From NCBI GenBank assembly GCA_015499995.1, contig JADNRV010000039.1, positions 124,001 to 188,000 on the forward strand: a stretch of DNA of 64,000 nucleotides, given 5' to 3'. Below, piece after piece: positions 1-13,315 of this stretch. Source of the DNA: Flammula alnicola (Eukaryota > Basidiomycota > Agaricomycetes > Agaricales > Strophariaceae). Below the pieces are notes generated by a model, which made no database searches, had not been told where the DNA came from, and saw nothing but the letters and a program-made list of their open reading frames with translations. Positions within the stretch are counted from its first letter, which is position 1, and each line of letters begins with the position of its first letter. The position numbers and the translations under genes were made by a program.

Positions 1-3000
1 GAGGCATGGGATGCGGGGAGGCACAGGCAACGGTCGTTGCTGGCTACAGCAGCGAACCGACTGCACGAGGAGGGACTGACCGATCAGTCCTGCTAAAGGG
101 ATGGGAGCGGTTATCGGGGAAGGGGATTACGTAGCAGCATCGTCACATACTTGGTGGTTATCCCACTCCAGGCTGGGGGGACGCCATCGTTGTCGTCGTT
201 GCTTGCGCCATCTGGCCACTGCATTCCGCTCATCTTATCGTCGGTTGTCAGGTAGTCATTTATGCATCATATCCGGAGGCGAGGGCAGAGGCGAAAGTCG
301 GGCGTTGCGAATCAACAGGGTGCTCTCCTTGCGCGAAGTCCTGCAGTTGCGAGAGGTTCTCAGCGGGATCAGGGTAGTAACATTCGAGTTTCGCCACATA
401 CCTTGCAGGCCTGAAATGGACCCCCTTTGTGTGTCCGGCCCCTCTTCCTACGCAGTTTCTGGAAGTCTTCAAGCAAGACGTTGAAGTTGATTGATCTCGT
501 GTCGAGTGGAGTTTGAAGCTTGAAGCACCAATTACCGCGGTCTCTCGTCGTCGTTGAGAACGTCGGCGGGGCCTGGCGCCTGATATACATACCTTAGAGC
601 CGCGAATGTAGTCAATCAGTGGCAATTAGTTAGTTAGTAATAAAGTCTGGTAAAGAGCAGACAAAACAACAGTAGCCAAGCATTCCGACCTGTGGTGATT
701 TTCACTGCTCAATTGCATGTTCAAATGGACAGGTGGCGGCGACATATTTCGTTCGGACCAACTCTCGTTGTTCCTAACCAAAAAACAAAGTTAGAAAGAT
801 ATTACAAACAAAACAGAAAGACGGAAATATGCACCTTGTTGCCACGCTGCCTCTCGACCTTCAGCCTGGTCCGGGTCCGTAGCGGTCACTCTCCCAAACC
901 AATCCCTCGTCTGCTCAATCGTACGATCCGCCCAAAGCACTCAAGCAACGGTACACACCACCAACAGGCTATCCTTTGGCAGCAACATAAACACTCGGCG
1001 GGTTACGCATGGGCTTGGGCTGGGTGGTGGGTATACGGGGCAGCCGGCGGTGGTTGCGAAACCGCCAGTGTCGATGCACTGCATTGCAGAATGTAAGTGT
1101 TTCGTTCGATATGTCGCAATCGACAATTACTTACCTGTTTGTTGTCTTTCCGTAGAGTTCGAAATGCTGTCTGGAAGCTAGCCAGATGCGGACCGTCGTC
1201 AGCGATGGTAGGGAGAAACAAAGGGGATAGGATGACTTACGTGGCCTCGCTGGTGCGTTATCTCTTCGTCGCTACGGCCCTCCTGACCCACTGCGTTCTC
1301 CCACAATCCAGGATCCGGCATCGCTATCGAGACCCTGGTCAGCATGCAAGGACGTAGGCGGAGGTGCTACGTACAGGGCCCGAGCATATCTACGCTCCGC
1401 GATGTAGATCGAGGCTGGATCGTGCGGGTCAGTGCGTCGAAATCTGGGGATAGATGTGGGTGAGCACGAATTAAGACGGTAAGTACGACCATGGTTCGTA
1501 CCTGTTCAATGAAGTGATGCGCGAACTCTCTAACGGCAGATGCTTGTATGGTGGGGGAACATTTTTATTTATTGAAAATACTACAGTATATCTCTATCTA
1601 AGGTGAACTAGGGGCTCGCAGCGGTGCGAGATGGGGTTCCAGACGGATCGAGAGGACAAGGCGGCCGCGGGACGCCTGCGCGAGCCAGCGCGATGCTTGT
1701 TCGTGCTCGCGACGGCCATGGCTGTACTGACGATCACGACGGTCGTTTCGTGCTCGAGACGGTACAGGCGAGGTGCACACGGAGGCGGCGGATTTGGAAC
1801 ACGCGGGCCGCCTGCAAGCCAGTACGAAGTGCGAAGGTTCTTGTTGCGACCCGAGAAGGGGGAGGTTGCACAGGCCGCGTTGGGGCTGCAAGAACGAGCA
1901 AGAAGCTCGTTCTTGCTCGAGGCCGCCGGAAGAAGGAAGGGGCAGACAGAGGAGACAGAGGCAGTGGTCTGGGGGGCCGCGCGGCGTGTGTACGTGAGCA
2001 CCAAGTGCGTTGGTGCTCAACATCGCCAGCGAGAGGCAAAGGGGACGGAGCACGAGAGGTGATTGCAGAGGCCCGCGTGCGGGCTAATGCATGGACAGGA
2101 TACAAGAGCTATTGGGAATCAGAGAGGGGAAAAGCGAAAAGCGAAGGGACGTACCTCTACCTCGCAGTGGCCAACAGCGAATCCTTCTCGAAGTCCTTTA
2201 AATCCGTTGAAAGATCGGCGCAGATGGCGGTTGCGCAGGGCAGAGATCGACGAGAGACGACGGGCATGGGCGGTGGGACGAGAGAGGTCCATAGGCATTA
2301 ATTCAGCGGTGCACGTGTCGGTAGTCTCTCCTCCACCAGACCTAGTGCGGGAGGCTCTGCACCAGGCTGTGGAGAAGTATAGAAATGGCATTTTTCATCT
2401 GGAGTGAGTCTAGATAGCACTTTTAGCGAGTATGTGTGCAGAAATGCGAAAGACTTACAGATTACTAGCGACGTCGAACCCGAGCATCGACGAGCAGACG
2501 ATGTGGAAACCAATGCATACATAGGAGTTATACCCCATACGCTGCACGGACGAGAAGCATGACGAGCGCCATACAACGCAGACGCAGGGGTTATACCCCG
2601 TGCGTTGCGAGACACCCGCGTCGACAGTCGAGGAGACAAGATGGGAGAGACTGTGTCATCATGTAGTGTCGTCGCGATATCTCCTCGATCCCATCCAAGA
2701 ATTGCCTTTTAAACCATATAAAAGATGAATCTGAACTTGGGTTAGCACCAACGTCCGTCTTACGAAGCGACAAGTGCCGGCTAACCTTGTTGCGTATGGA
2801 GACTTGAACGCCAAGCGGTGCCGTACACGCATCGAAAACGAGATCCTAATAAGTATGTAATGTAGTTAGCCATATTTAATTCCAATTCCAATACCTTATG
2901 TAGAAGCGCGAGGGGCACTGACTAATCGCAGCAGGTACTATACACTGACAGTCAATAGTTTACAATAAGAAAACAAGCAAAAATGGGAGGAGGAGAGCAG

Positions 3001-6000
3001 ACCTTTGCTTTCTACGCCCATGACATGGCTGTCATCATGACTTAACACTTTGGCGTCATGTTTCCTCCGATGATGACCCTAGAGATCTATCAGTAACTTT
3101 CTTTGAGAGTAATGAGCACATTGCTCACCTCTTTCGTCACTCATGCCCTCGTCTTCCCATCCAGTCTCCGCGCCACACTGAGCGACATCGGCCCCTCCAT
3201 AAGTATGTCCCTTCATCCATCGTGTTCGCTGACCAAGAGTCTTCGTCTTCAAATGGGGACTAAATAGAGCATCAGTATGACATTAGGAATTCTCCGTCCC
3301 ACAAAATGATGCTAGGCTAACCTCGTTCCTCAGAGTCTCAAACGCTAGCTCATCCCTTCATACGCGCGATCCCATCATGCTTTCTGGATCTAGAAAACGA
3401 AAAAGTGGCGTTAAGTTAGTACCACCCCCGGTCATACCGAGCGCCGGTCGACTGACGTTGTTCCAGACAATTCTGAGTTCGAACGGCGTGTACGCGTCAA
3501 TAGAGTATGATCACCGGCTATTCAGAGAGAGAAGGGAAGGGTTGAGCTCGAAGTGCATAATCATGACTGCAGTTTACGTAGAAATAAGCAAACCTTTAAA
3601 GGATGAGAGCAGTCGCACCACGGACCTTTGATTTCCAGCATGATCCACCGCCATCATCGCGAGTTGACGGAAGAGGGACAGAGCGAGAGGGCATGCCTGT
3701 TTGGACGAAACTAGAGTAAGTAAAGGTCGAAAAGGCGCCAGCGGAGATGCGCTTACAGCTCATAACAAATCTCGGTAGGTAATCTGATAGCATATTGTGT
3801 CATTGAAACAGTTCAGTTATATGAGAGAAAATACTCGCCTTACTTGCCACATCGCCGAATGTCAAGTAGCAAGCAGACACGTCACTATGAGCGAGCACGG
3901 GTTGAATATACCTGTGAACTCAGCATATAAGGCGGTCCAAAATGCTCATGAATGGCGCACCTTTGAATCTGAATCTAAGCCATATCTCAACGAAATTATC
4001 CTGTAAAGTAGTCGGGGACTCATTGAGTGCAGCAGGCATGGCCAGAATCGCATCTCACTGACCCTAAATGTCATGGAACCGCGCAAACGAAGCACGCGAC
4101 GACAGTTTGCGTCATGGGCTGTCGAACCCATCAGCTCCAGCAACCACGAATGCGAAAGTAGATCCCAGTTGGTGAACGCTCCATTCATAAACGACGGCGA
4201 GCTTCAATCGAGAAGCGTCCGAAGAAGGAGGAGTGGGGGAAAGCAGGAAATTCTGTCTCTATCATCTATGTTTACCTCCAGCTGTGCGAATGTGAAAATT
4301 TCGGACCGGCACGGATTGGTCCCGGAATCTCCCAGAACCGGTTTTCACTGGGAACGTTGAACTTTCGCAAAACCTTCAGAGACGCCTCCTCTCTATGTTC
4401 ATGTCACCGACCCAATCTTTCAACCCCGCAGACTCCCGCCATGGCCCCTTGCGCGAGGAGGTATTTTTTGCCTTTTCCATCTTTCTCGTTGTTGTTTTAC
4501 TCGTATGATTCTGGGTCCCCTTTCCCCGCTCTGTCCTCTCAGTACCTCCCATCTTCTCGTTCTTATCCCCACTATATCTATTGCGGGAAAAGGATACTCT
4601 GCAACTTTGAACATGTGCACTACGACATCGTTGAGGCTCAGCTTCTATTCCTCAAACACAACTTCTGTGGATTATCACCCTGCTCTTTCCCTCGAATCGG
4701 AGACACGCCGCTGGGTACAATATCTCAACATTTACTTTCATTTGCATTTAACTGCAACTCCTATTCAATCTCGCTCATATCCCTCCTGCGAGCGGTCATT
4801 TGTTCTTTTTTCCAGACTACAGACAAAATCCTGGAAAATTGATCGCTACTCCGAAACATTGTTATGTCTGGCATTTGTTCCTTGGACTGCTAGCTTGTTC
4901 CTTGCCCGCGTCTTAAGCTCGACACAGTTTCTATGCTCAATTAGAGAGCATATGAAAATGCTGCGGCCTTATAGAGTATATCTGGGGGAAATTTTCATGA
5001 GCGGTACATTAAGATCGGAATTTTTATCTCGTTGGACTCTTTGAGACCAATCTCGGTTTGCTCGTGGTGAGCTTGCATCGACTTATTTAAACTCTCGGAT
5101 GCCAACTTCTCGATAACAATGAAACATGTCTGGTGCTGTTCCTCTGACATAGATCTATCTTCCATGTTGGCCGCAGTGAATCATGTTGAAACCAAGGCGC
5201 CCTAGCTCTGCCATCTTTGATCGCTCTTCCTGGAGACATGGTGTCTCGAACTATGTCTTGATACCAGATGTCGGTTGGATAAGATGAAAGACGAAAGGTG
5301 TATACATGTCATGCCACACTGGCGCTTTCATACGTGCGTTGTTGTTCGTTCCCTTCCTCTTCGTCTCTTCTTTGGTTTTGATTTTCTGCTCGGCCGTATC
5401 GAGAAACGATCGAATCCCTGTGCAACATCGTATTCGCAGTCTATTCACCTCTTCCTTTCTCCTTCGAGATTATCTCTCATTCAACGCAAACCTTGAGGCA
5501 TTGATGGTTTGCGGATCACTGCCAACAGCGTATGTGCCTTACTTGCCGTATTTCGTTTTTGGTTTTCTGGTCTTCGTTGGCGATTATTCGTTCTTCTCAT
5601 CAACCAAATCGGTTTCTTCAGTGTCGAAGACTTTCTTTCATTATCTAGTTCCTGTGCCTTTTGTCTTGTCATGTTCTCCATTGTTTTCACTTTTTCAGCA
5701 TTATCCCCATACCCCGAAATCTCCCGAGCTCGCAGAGCTTGGAGAAAGGCACGTCTCATTCATCCATTGTCCAGATATCTATAATCCCACAGCCCCATTG
5801 TGCTGCTTCTCGCAATAGGCGGGCGTGGCCTTTCTCAACGATAAATTCTGGGATGGAAGTGCGGTGTCATGCATTGGGTTCAGCACTTCAAGCTTCAGCG
5901 CTCAGCCTCAGAGTGTAATTACTCTTATTTTGTCCAGTTTTTTCTCCTTGTTCTTCTTCTTCATATTGCCAAATCTCAACTTCGCTGATCATCTTGTGCA

Positions 6001-7110
6001 CTGTACTCCCTCGTTGCTTGTCGTCTTTATGGTTGTGAGCGCTCTGCCGATGTTCCTGTCGATTGCACCGAACGGATCTGGGTATTCCATTTCCATTCCT
6101 CCCCTTAACCCCGAGCTGAGGCATCCTACATATGCCTATCCGCGCCTCGATCCATATGGCCTGAGATGACGCTGCCTGTTTGACATGTAGCTCGGGGGTT
6201 AGCATATGAGTGCTGCTTCTTTGGCGGGGAGCGAATTCCATTTTGCATGTAGGGAGTAAAGAACATAGTCACAAACACCGAGAGCGCCGAGATGAGCAGA
6301 GACGGAGACAGCGGTGGTACTTCTACCTCGTCTCCACCGCGCCTGCAGCCATGTCAACTATATAGTATGCTATCAAGCCGTGATTGACTTTTCTCCGTCT
6401 TTTCTTAACTTTCTTTCACATTCGCCTTCATTCCTTTCTTTGATATTATGGTGAGCCAATCATGATTGTGGCGCGTGGGCTTTGTCCTTGATTTCTGTTC
6501 ACATTCACAGTGCTCGAGCGCTTTTCGTGTTCTTGCTCATGGAAATCGCATTTGTCCAGTGTTCCTGCAACTATAACGAGTCTTGCGAGATTACGACCTT
6601 CAGGCGATTCTCCAAAGTTTTCGACGCCATCCGTGTGGCTTTGCAATCGCTGCAGAAACATGATATCTTTCTCGATAGGCTGATCTATATTGGAATGGGA
6701 TGATTGGGCAAGCACAGAGTCGAAAATCAACAAAGTTGCATCAAAGGACGCAAATAGTAAGGTTTATGACAGTCGCTGGTGGCGAAACGACGCGTCTGGA
6801 GTCGTTGAATTGTTTTTTCAGGCCCTCGCACTTGTCTTAGAGAAGGGTTTTGTCCTGCCAGTGGTTATTCCAACATATATCATCGCTCGATGGACGTTAT
6901 TGTTGGAAGCCTTCATTTCTCTGAGGGACCTTCCGTCCAGTGTATATGGACTTCATTCCTCATATCTCTACTTGTTCTGAAATATTTCGGCGTTATGTAT
7001 GTCTATCTTACACATTCAAGAAGATCGACTAGTCCTACTTGAGTATCTGCACTATCCACATCCCGCTCCTAGGCAACCACGAAATCTTTAACCCATTCCG
7101 TTGCAATTCC
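1..7110. other. no supportable gene
   Basis: The open frames here (for example 1631-2062 +, 4357-4842 +, 5306-5818 +, 5825-6169 +) match no family I know. They are low-complexity or pyrimidine-rich translations without a convincing exon chain. Short minus-strand pieces near 3600-4190 could be exons of a heavily split gene, but I could not join them. An imperfect direct repeat around a ttataccccgtgcg-like core occurs near 2524 and 2589. Around 4332-4353 lies a sequence resembling the inverted-repeat end of the element at 34688-36007. I see no tRNA or rRNA. Confidence 0.5.
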
Positions 7111-8750
7111 TTAAAAGACGACCTCATCCTCGGGATGTAAAACCGGTCCAAATTCAACTTGGACCCGTTCTAAACTTCCAACACCGCGCCGAATCCTGAT
7201 TATCTTGGAAAATAATCCATCTTGAGAGACGAGATTCCCAGTAATTCTGGTGACCTTGAGGCGGGGACATAAACGGTGGTCCGCATCGAGACGGTCTGAC
7301 AGCGCAGAAACGATGAGAGCGGTAAGGCTAGGCTGCCTTGAATGCTGGAAGTCCTCGTGTACTTCCAGATGGGTGAGGGAGGGGACGAATCGGAGACAGT
7401 CAATCAGGCCCCGCTCCGGGGGGCTTAAATTTTCCAGGACCAAGCGCCAGAGGAGCGGGCGACATCTTCGAATCAAATCGGGCAATGCGTGCATTTTTTG
7501 GTTGTGGGTGACAGTGACGGCAGATCGGGAAGTTACTTCTATTCGCAATGACTCCAGGTTTGGGAATGAAACGGAGCGAAGGAAAGCCAAGAGAATGGCT
7601 TCTGTTTCAATCGCCAAGATGCGGAGGGAACGGTGAACCAATGGGGCAAATCTGGAGGTGCTGAGATCATTTGTAAGGACCTGATACTGCACGATCGAGT
7701 AGTGGTGCAGACTTAAGAATGCTAAAGCAATCATCGGACGCTAGTTGGGCTGGTGCGTTGATATGAAGGGTTGTGAGTGACGGCCAGGGGAAATTTCGGG
7801 TATGGACGGCAGGAAAATCTTCTATCAGCTCTACTTGGGGTCCAAGTTCGGTTGACGCTTAAATAACTTCGAGAGCCTCTAGAGCTGGAAGCAAAATGGA
7901 GGAAATAAAGGTGGAAAAGATGAATGATGATTTAAGCTTCAAATCGCAAAGGGCGTTGTGGATCAATGGAGTCGAGGTCAAGGCGAGATCGTTGACACCA
8001 AGGGTCATGGTCGCGAGATCACAAATTATCAGGTTTGGTGCCACTAAGAGAGCGTTGACAAAATCCTCATTTATCAATAGCGATGAGCGAATGTGAAGTG
8101 ACGTCAGGAATGGCCAATTGGACTTTCGAAGAAGGACCGAAACTGCCAGACGGCGTGGCGTATTCCACATTAGAGTACGCAACGTTCCACTGCGCTTGAT
8201 ATAGTCGATGACGAATCGAGCGGTTGAACTTCGGAGAGAGATCCTGAGTGTTCGAGCCACGACGTACTAACAATAGGAGGGAGAGATAGAGTTGACCGGA
8301 TATTGTCTGCCAGAACGCAGTGGAATATTCCTCGGAGATATGCCCGGTTTCGTGAATAACGTGCATATGAGGTGACGCCCCACGGATGGATATCTGCAAT
8401 GGACAGACGCCTGATCGCTCAAGGATGGTTAGGAGGAGAAGTGCGCCAATGTTACAGCCAGCATGGCGGGGACTACATGTGATGCTGATGCAACTCCACA
8501 AGGTCGGCGTACCCTGAATGATATCTCTCCATGATCGACAAACTGACGACAACTCGAAAAGCACTTCTGGAACCAGCCTCAAGCCGCGGTCGTCCGCACC
8601 TGGAAGACAATAAAAAAATATGATTGCCAGTATCTCTGGTGGAGTGTGCCCGAAGGGAAATTGTTTTTCTGGTGAGACACCAGCTTTCCGTATTTCTGAA
8701 AGAGATGACATCAGCGAGGGCATCCGTATATTCAATAATATTGGAAACAC
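7111..8750 (-). pseudogene. F-box / leucine-rich protein, frame-broken
   Basis: The first 227-residue frame (8750-8067) has an F-box: residues about 35-80 read PPEILAIIFFYCLP then VCRSWRDIIQGTPTLWSCI, the usual agaricomycete form with the conserved W-R-I-P-LWS pattern. F-box proteins recruit substrates to SCF ubiquitin ligases. Downstream leucine-rich segments (LRTLMWNTP, LPALEALEV, FPNLESLRIEV, LTHLEVHED) look like the usual C-terminal half. The coding sense changes frame near 8255-8290, meets a TAA at 7859-7861, continues in the same frame, and shifts again near 7690. No intron of plausible size explains these changes. I read it as a decayed gene of a large, fast-evolving fungal family. Sequencing error is the alternative. 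Confidence 0.62.
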
Positions 8751-10530
8751 CGGCGCCGGGCGGCGTCGCTGATCGACGCTACCACGTCACGTGTCCCCGC
8801 CAGATGCGTGAGCTCGCCGTTGCAAACGATGACCGGTAGATATTAAATAAAGCTTCGTAGAGCAGAGATAGAGGTATTACACCAGCAGATGCATTTTGGT
8901 AATTGGGATGTTTATTTTATATCAAATGAAACTGGAAAATACAATCTCAATTGTGATTTTTGGTGGTAGCATTATGTTAATAACATAGCAAGGTAGTTTT
9001 TTAATATGGCGGGGAAGTTTAAGAAGTGCACTGAGAATTTGAAGGCCTGAGCGATGGGTGGGCGGGTTGCAGCTTGGGTAGTATCACAGTCCATCGTTGG
9101 TTTTATGCCCTTAAAGTTTAGAAAACATACCAAAAAATGACATTGGCACTGAAGCTACATTACTACATTGGAGCGGCAACTTTTCTACATGGCGAGAACA
9201 ATTAAATCCCCCCGCTGAACGTCCAAATCTACAAGCGCTGCATGGGCAGTGAGGCGGGCGGCTGACGGAACCAGGCGACGCCAAATTGGACATCTGCCGA
9301 TCTGCCGACGAGGCTTGGGGAAGGCTTGGTAATCTTCAGGAGTTGGACACCGCCGGTGAACGACGCCGGTGTTTCCAAATCCCAGATTCTTACACATCAG
9401 CGATCGAAACAACAGAAGTGCGCAGACAAAAAAGTTACCAAGGGTATATCATAAACGGCTTGCGCGGATGCTGGAGCACCTTCCGTACTATTGCTTTCGA
9501 GAGCTGTATCTGGTTCAGTACCAAGAATCGGGATACTGCGATAAACAACGATGAAGATGATAGTCTGTCCTTTGCAGACGGCGATCGTGATTAGCTGATG
9601 GACTTACTTTGTTGCCGGACTTGGGGGAGTTTGACTCATAGTGGCTGTCAAATGAAATGAACTAGGTTTTGGTTGAGTACAATGATTCGACTCAAAGGAA
9701 GGTTGAAGGAAGGTCGTGCAGCAACGCGGTTGAACTTGGCCATGGTTGCAACTTGCACCGTCGCCAAAGCGTCCATATTTGGCTTCATCCTCGAAAAACA
9801 ACATATGCTAGAGCCGACCCCTGGGCCTGAGGCTTGACATGCTTGACAGATTACTTGACGGTAACTGCATCGGCGAAATTCAGATTTAATTCAGATTCCA
9901 AAGTATTTTTCACCTGCATCATGAGACCACAGCGGAAAGGGGTGGCCTTCACCATCGTCGATATGTCTTCGCTTTACAAGTCCTCGACGCATGTCGGATG
10001 CATGCAATCAATGTGCAATACCCAGGATTCGTGTACTCCCAAAATGGCAAACAACACATACTCGTCGCCCGGGAGACACGGTTAATCTTTTATGCCCCTT
10101 ATGTACGATTGGGAATTTGTGGTGTTGCGCAGGCGAGCAGAGGGGCTCCCACATATCACCAGTGGCGGTACATATAAGGCCTTGTGTTATGGTGGAACAC
10201 GGCTGTACAATGACGGATTAATATCTATCGGAAGTTCGAGGAAAGACGTGAAAATGATTGCAGTCCGGGCAGAGCAAGGCAGATCTATAGAGTTCTACAC
10301 GCCTGAAAAGCCGCCTTTGAGAATCTTGCATTATTGAATGGTGCGAATGGAGATGCAATAACCGCCGAGGCCCGACTCGAAGCCAACGCGTGTTGTCTTG
10401 TGACGCGTCGCGATCACATGAGACTCAGAGTTCGAACCTGAAATTCCAGCGTTGAGGATTATTGATCTCCATTCTTCTACTCTTACCTTATTGTGTTCAT
10501 GCTACTTGTCTCCCTTTCTACATTACCAAC
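8751..10530. other. intergenic, no assigned gene
   Basis: An AT-rich stretch (about 8880-9030) is followed by short frames on both strands (9286-9594 +, 9185-9412 -, 10092-10337 +). None has a recognisable domain or a reliable start. The last few hundred bases should hold the promoter of the kinase gene starting at 10531, where the sequence is pyrimidine-rich just before the ATG. Confidence 0.4.
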
Positions 10531-13315
10531 ATGTCCTCTCCTTCTTTCCTGGACAACTACGAGCCGCTCGACATTATAGGAAACGGCTCCTTTGGCATAA
10601 TTCGCAAAGTTCGACGGAAGACGGATGGTTTGGTATGTGGAAATGCCACTGGACAGCGCTCTCTTGCCAATGTTTGAACCTCAGATCTTTGCGCGAAAAG
10701 AGTTGAACTTTGAGAGGATGAGTGAAAGAGATAGGAAGCAAATTGTAGCAGAAGTGTGCGTCTCTTCTCTTGACCCCATGCTCTCACCTCGAATTGAACG
10801 CCATATAGAAACATACTCAAGGACCTTCATCACGACCACATTGTACGATATCACGACCGATACGTCGATAGAGATGCTGGAATTCTCTACATTCTCATGG
10901 AATACTGCGGTGGAGGCGACCTTTCCACAGTCATCAAGCAAGCCGCAAAACAGAACCGAAGACACCGTCTGGCACTATTTTCTCCAAATCCTCCATGCGC
11001 TACATCATTGCCATCACCCCAACGGCCACGGCAGATCAGGGAGTGGGTCTGCGACGATTAACGGTACATCCGTGGAGTCGCAAGGCAGCTCCCGGAGAGC
11101 GCAAATTCTTCATCGTGACCTCAAACCCGATAATGGTACCCCTTCATATCCAACTGCGTTCAGCGCCCACTTAAAACTCTTTACAGTCTTCCTCGATGAA
11201 AATAATATCGTCAAGCTGGGGGATTTCGGCTTATCAAAGGCGCTCGCACAGACGAGTTTCGCCAACACCTATGTCAACGTAAGTTACCAACCGTCATGCT
11301 CTCCGCATATACTTACCATTCATGACAGACGCCCTATTACATGTCACCCGAGCTCATGCAAGAGAAAGCGTACGACTCGAAATCGGATATCTGGTCACTG
11401 GGTTGTCTCATTTACGAGCTATGTGCCCTGAAACCACCGTTTCACGAAGCTAAGACTCATTCAGAGCTTATCATCTTTATTCGGCAAGTTTTCATATTTT
11501 CGAGGCTGGACCTCAGAACACTTGCTTATCATCACCCATCTTCACAGCAATGGACGCATACCACCCCTCCCTCGCGGATACTCTCAATCACTTACTCCGG
11601 TCATCAAATCCATGCTTAATCTCAACGTGAGTTCCACTCTTGGTTATCCGGGTCCGTTCCTAAGTGCAATTCGACGCCAGCCCGCCATGCGTCCATCAGC
11701 TGCACAACTTCTCCAACACGAACGTCTGGACCTAGTCGCCAAAGTAGTGGAGACAGGCAAAATGTATGTCTAAGCTCATTTCCACTTGATTGTCCATTAT
11801 GTTGACGGCGAACAGGTTATCCGTTGTCAAGGCGCATCGAGACACCCCTAGCCGCCAAAGAACGCGAAATCGTCGCTCGAGAACAATCACTCCTCGAAAC
11901 GCAGCAAAATTTAGCGTCACTCATGGCGCAAAAGGACCACGAAATCTCGTCACTACAGCACCTAGTCACTCAATTGCAACAGTCGCATTCCTTCTCACAG
12001 CAGGACGTATAAATGGCCGTGAAGAGAAGCTACGCGTTCTCGTCATGAAGAAATTGCTGTGGCCATCGCAAAACGGGAGGAAGAGATCATGAACGCTGTT
12101 CGCAATCGGGAGGTAGAAGTCGACGAAGCCTGCGCGAAGAGAGAGGCATTGATCAAGAAGGAGGTTGACGAGCGGATTGAATGGGTCCTGAATAGCGAGA
12201 GCGAGCTAAGGATGGAGGAAGCTTGTCATCAGGAAGCCAAGGAGCAGTTGGATGAAATATGAAGAAAATGCAGCAAAATATGACGAAAGGTGCGTCTATT
12301 TTTTGTTACTCGCCGACAGCGCCGTCCTTACCCATGATTGATGCAGGTCGGAAAGAGAAGAACCCCCTGGAGGAAGTGAAGAACCTGCTCGAACCCCTCG
12401 CCCACATGACCCAAGCGACACCAGCAGCAACGACTGCGTAGACCCATCCAGCCGACACCCAGACCCAACCAGCCATTCCCCTCCCTCGAGACACCCACTT
12501 CCCGCGCTATCCAGAACGACTTCATGTTTAATCGCTCGCTGAAGGTTGGGCTGAATTCCGGAAAGATATTTAATTTCGAGGAGGGTGCTCGCATCGCGAA
12601 AGACGCAGAGCAACATCATGAAGAGGATATGGACAGTCCTCCTCCCAGCCCGAGCAGGTGGAAGGAGAAGGAGAAGGCTAAAGACAAAGAAGAGGAGAAG
12701 GACAATAGCTCAAAGAGCTCTTTATCTTCGACCAGAACAACGCAGATGACAGCCCCTGTTGCTCCTCCTCCTACGCGAATCCGGCGGCCATCGATTCGTA
12801 CCTCAACTCGATCGACGCATAGTAAATCGAGCACATTGCCTGTATCTAGCTCCGACCCTGTGAAGCTCTGCACAGCGTCAATGTCCCACTCGCAACCTAA
12901 ACCACTCCCTCGTCCTCACTTGCGTCCCTCCAACAGCAACTCCAACCTCGCTTCCGTTGCATCTTCAGCAACGCTGCCCATCCCCATTCCACGCAATTAC
13001 CCTTCACCTGAGTATGATTTCGCAGATGAGGAGAACTTGCCCAGCCCATTCCTGAAGAGGGTGGACAAGACCGCAGCGGCCAAGGTTGCTGCCGCCGCTT
13101 CTGCCGCCGCCGCGTCGTCCAGCTCGAACTCAACTTCGTCGGTGAAGGCGAAGAGGCGGGGTAGTAGTGGGCTACTGTTGAGGGCGGTGGCAGCTGCCAA
13201 CAGTGCTGGCAGGCGGGGGCCGCTGACCTCTCCTCTTCCTTCAGAGGAGAACGACGGGCCGTCAGCATCAGACACCCCATTTCCATCCGCAATCCATTCA
13301 CATAACGAGGTATAG
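10531..13315 (+). CDS. NIMA-family serine/threonine kinase (NimA/Kin3/Nek2-like)
   Basis: NIMA kinases promote mitotic entry and spindle and nuclear-envelope events. The start ATG at 10531 opens with [17 protein letters not shown], the glycine loop. Spliced exons then give [15 protein letters not shown] (catalytic Lys, NIMA-type ELN), [44 protein letters not shown] and [20 protein letters not shown]. Exons read as 10531-10632, 10685-10755, 10809-11135, 11187-11278, 11329-11483, 11548-11626, 11681-11763, then from 11832. The fifth intron (11484-11547) needs a GC donor. After the kinase domain comes a coiled coil ([32 protein letters not shown]) and a Ser/Pro-rich tail (12524-13315). The coiled-coil part changes frame near 12005-12025, and the linker near 12400-12450 changes again, so the tail may be disconnected. 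Kinase assignment is firm; integrity of the C-terminal half is not. Confidence 0.85.

Noticed and set aside
1624..2301. 225-codon plus-strand frame and overlapping minus frames
   Set aside because: GC-rich DNA open in several frames at once; the translation is Arg/Gly-rich with no domain, no splice support and no believable start context.
4357..5818. Series of hydrophobic Ser/Phe-rich plus-strand frames that look like membrane proteins
   Set aside because: They arise from pyrimidine-rich sequence; no consistent exon chain or family motif.
10375..10455. Possible tRNA (gttcgaacctg resembles a B box)
   Set aside because: No matching acceptor or anticodon stems around it.
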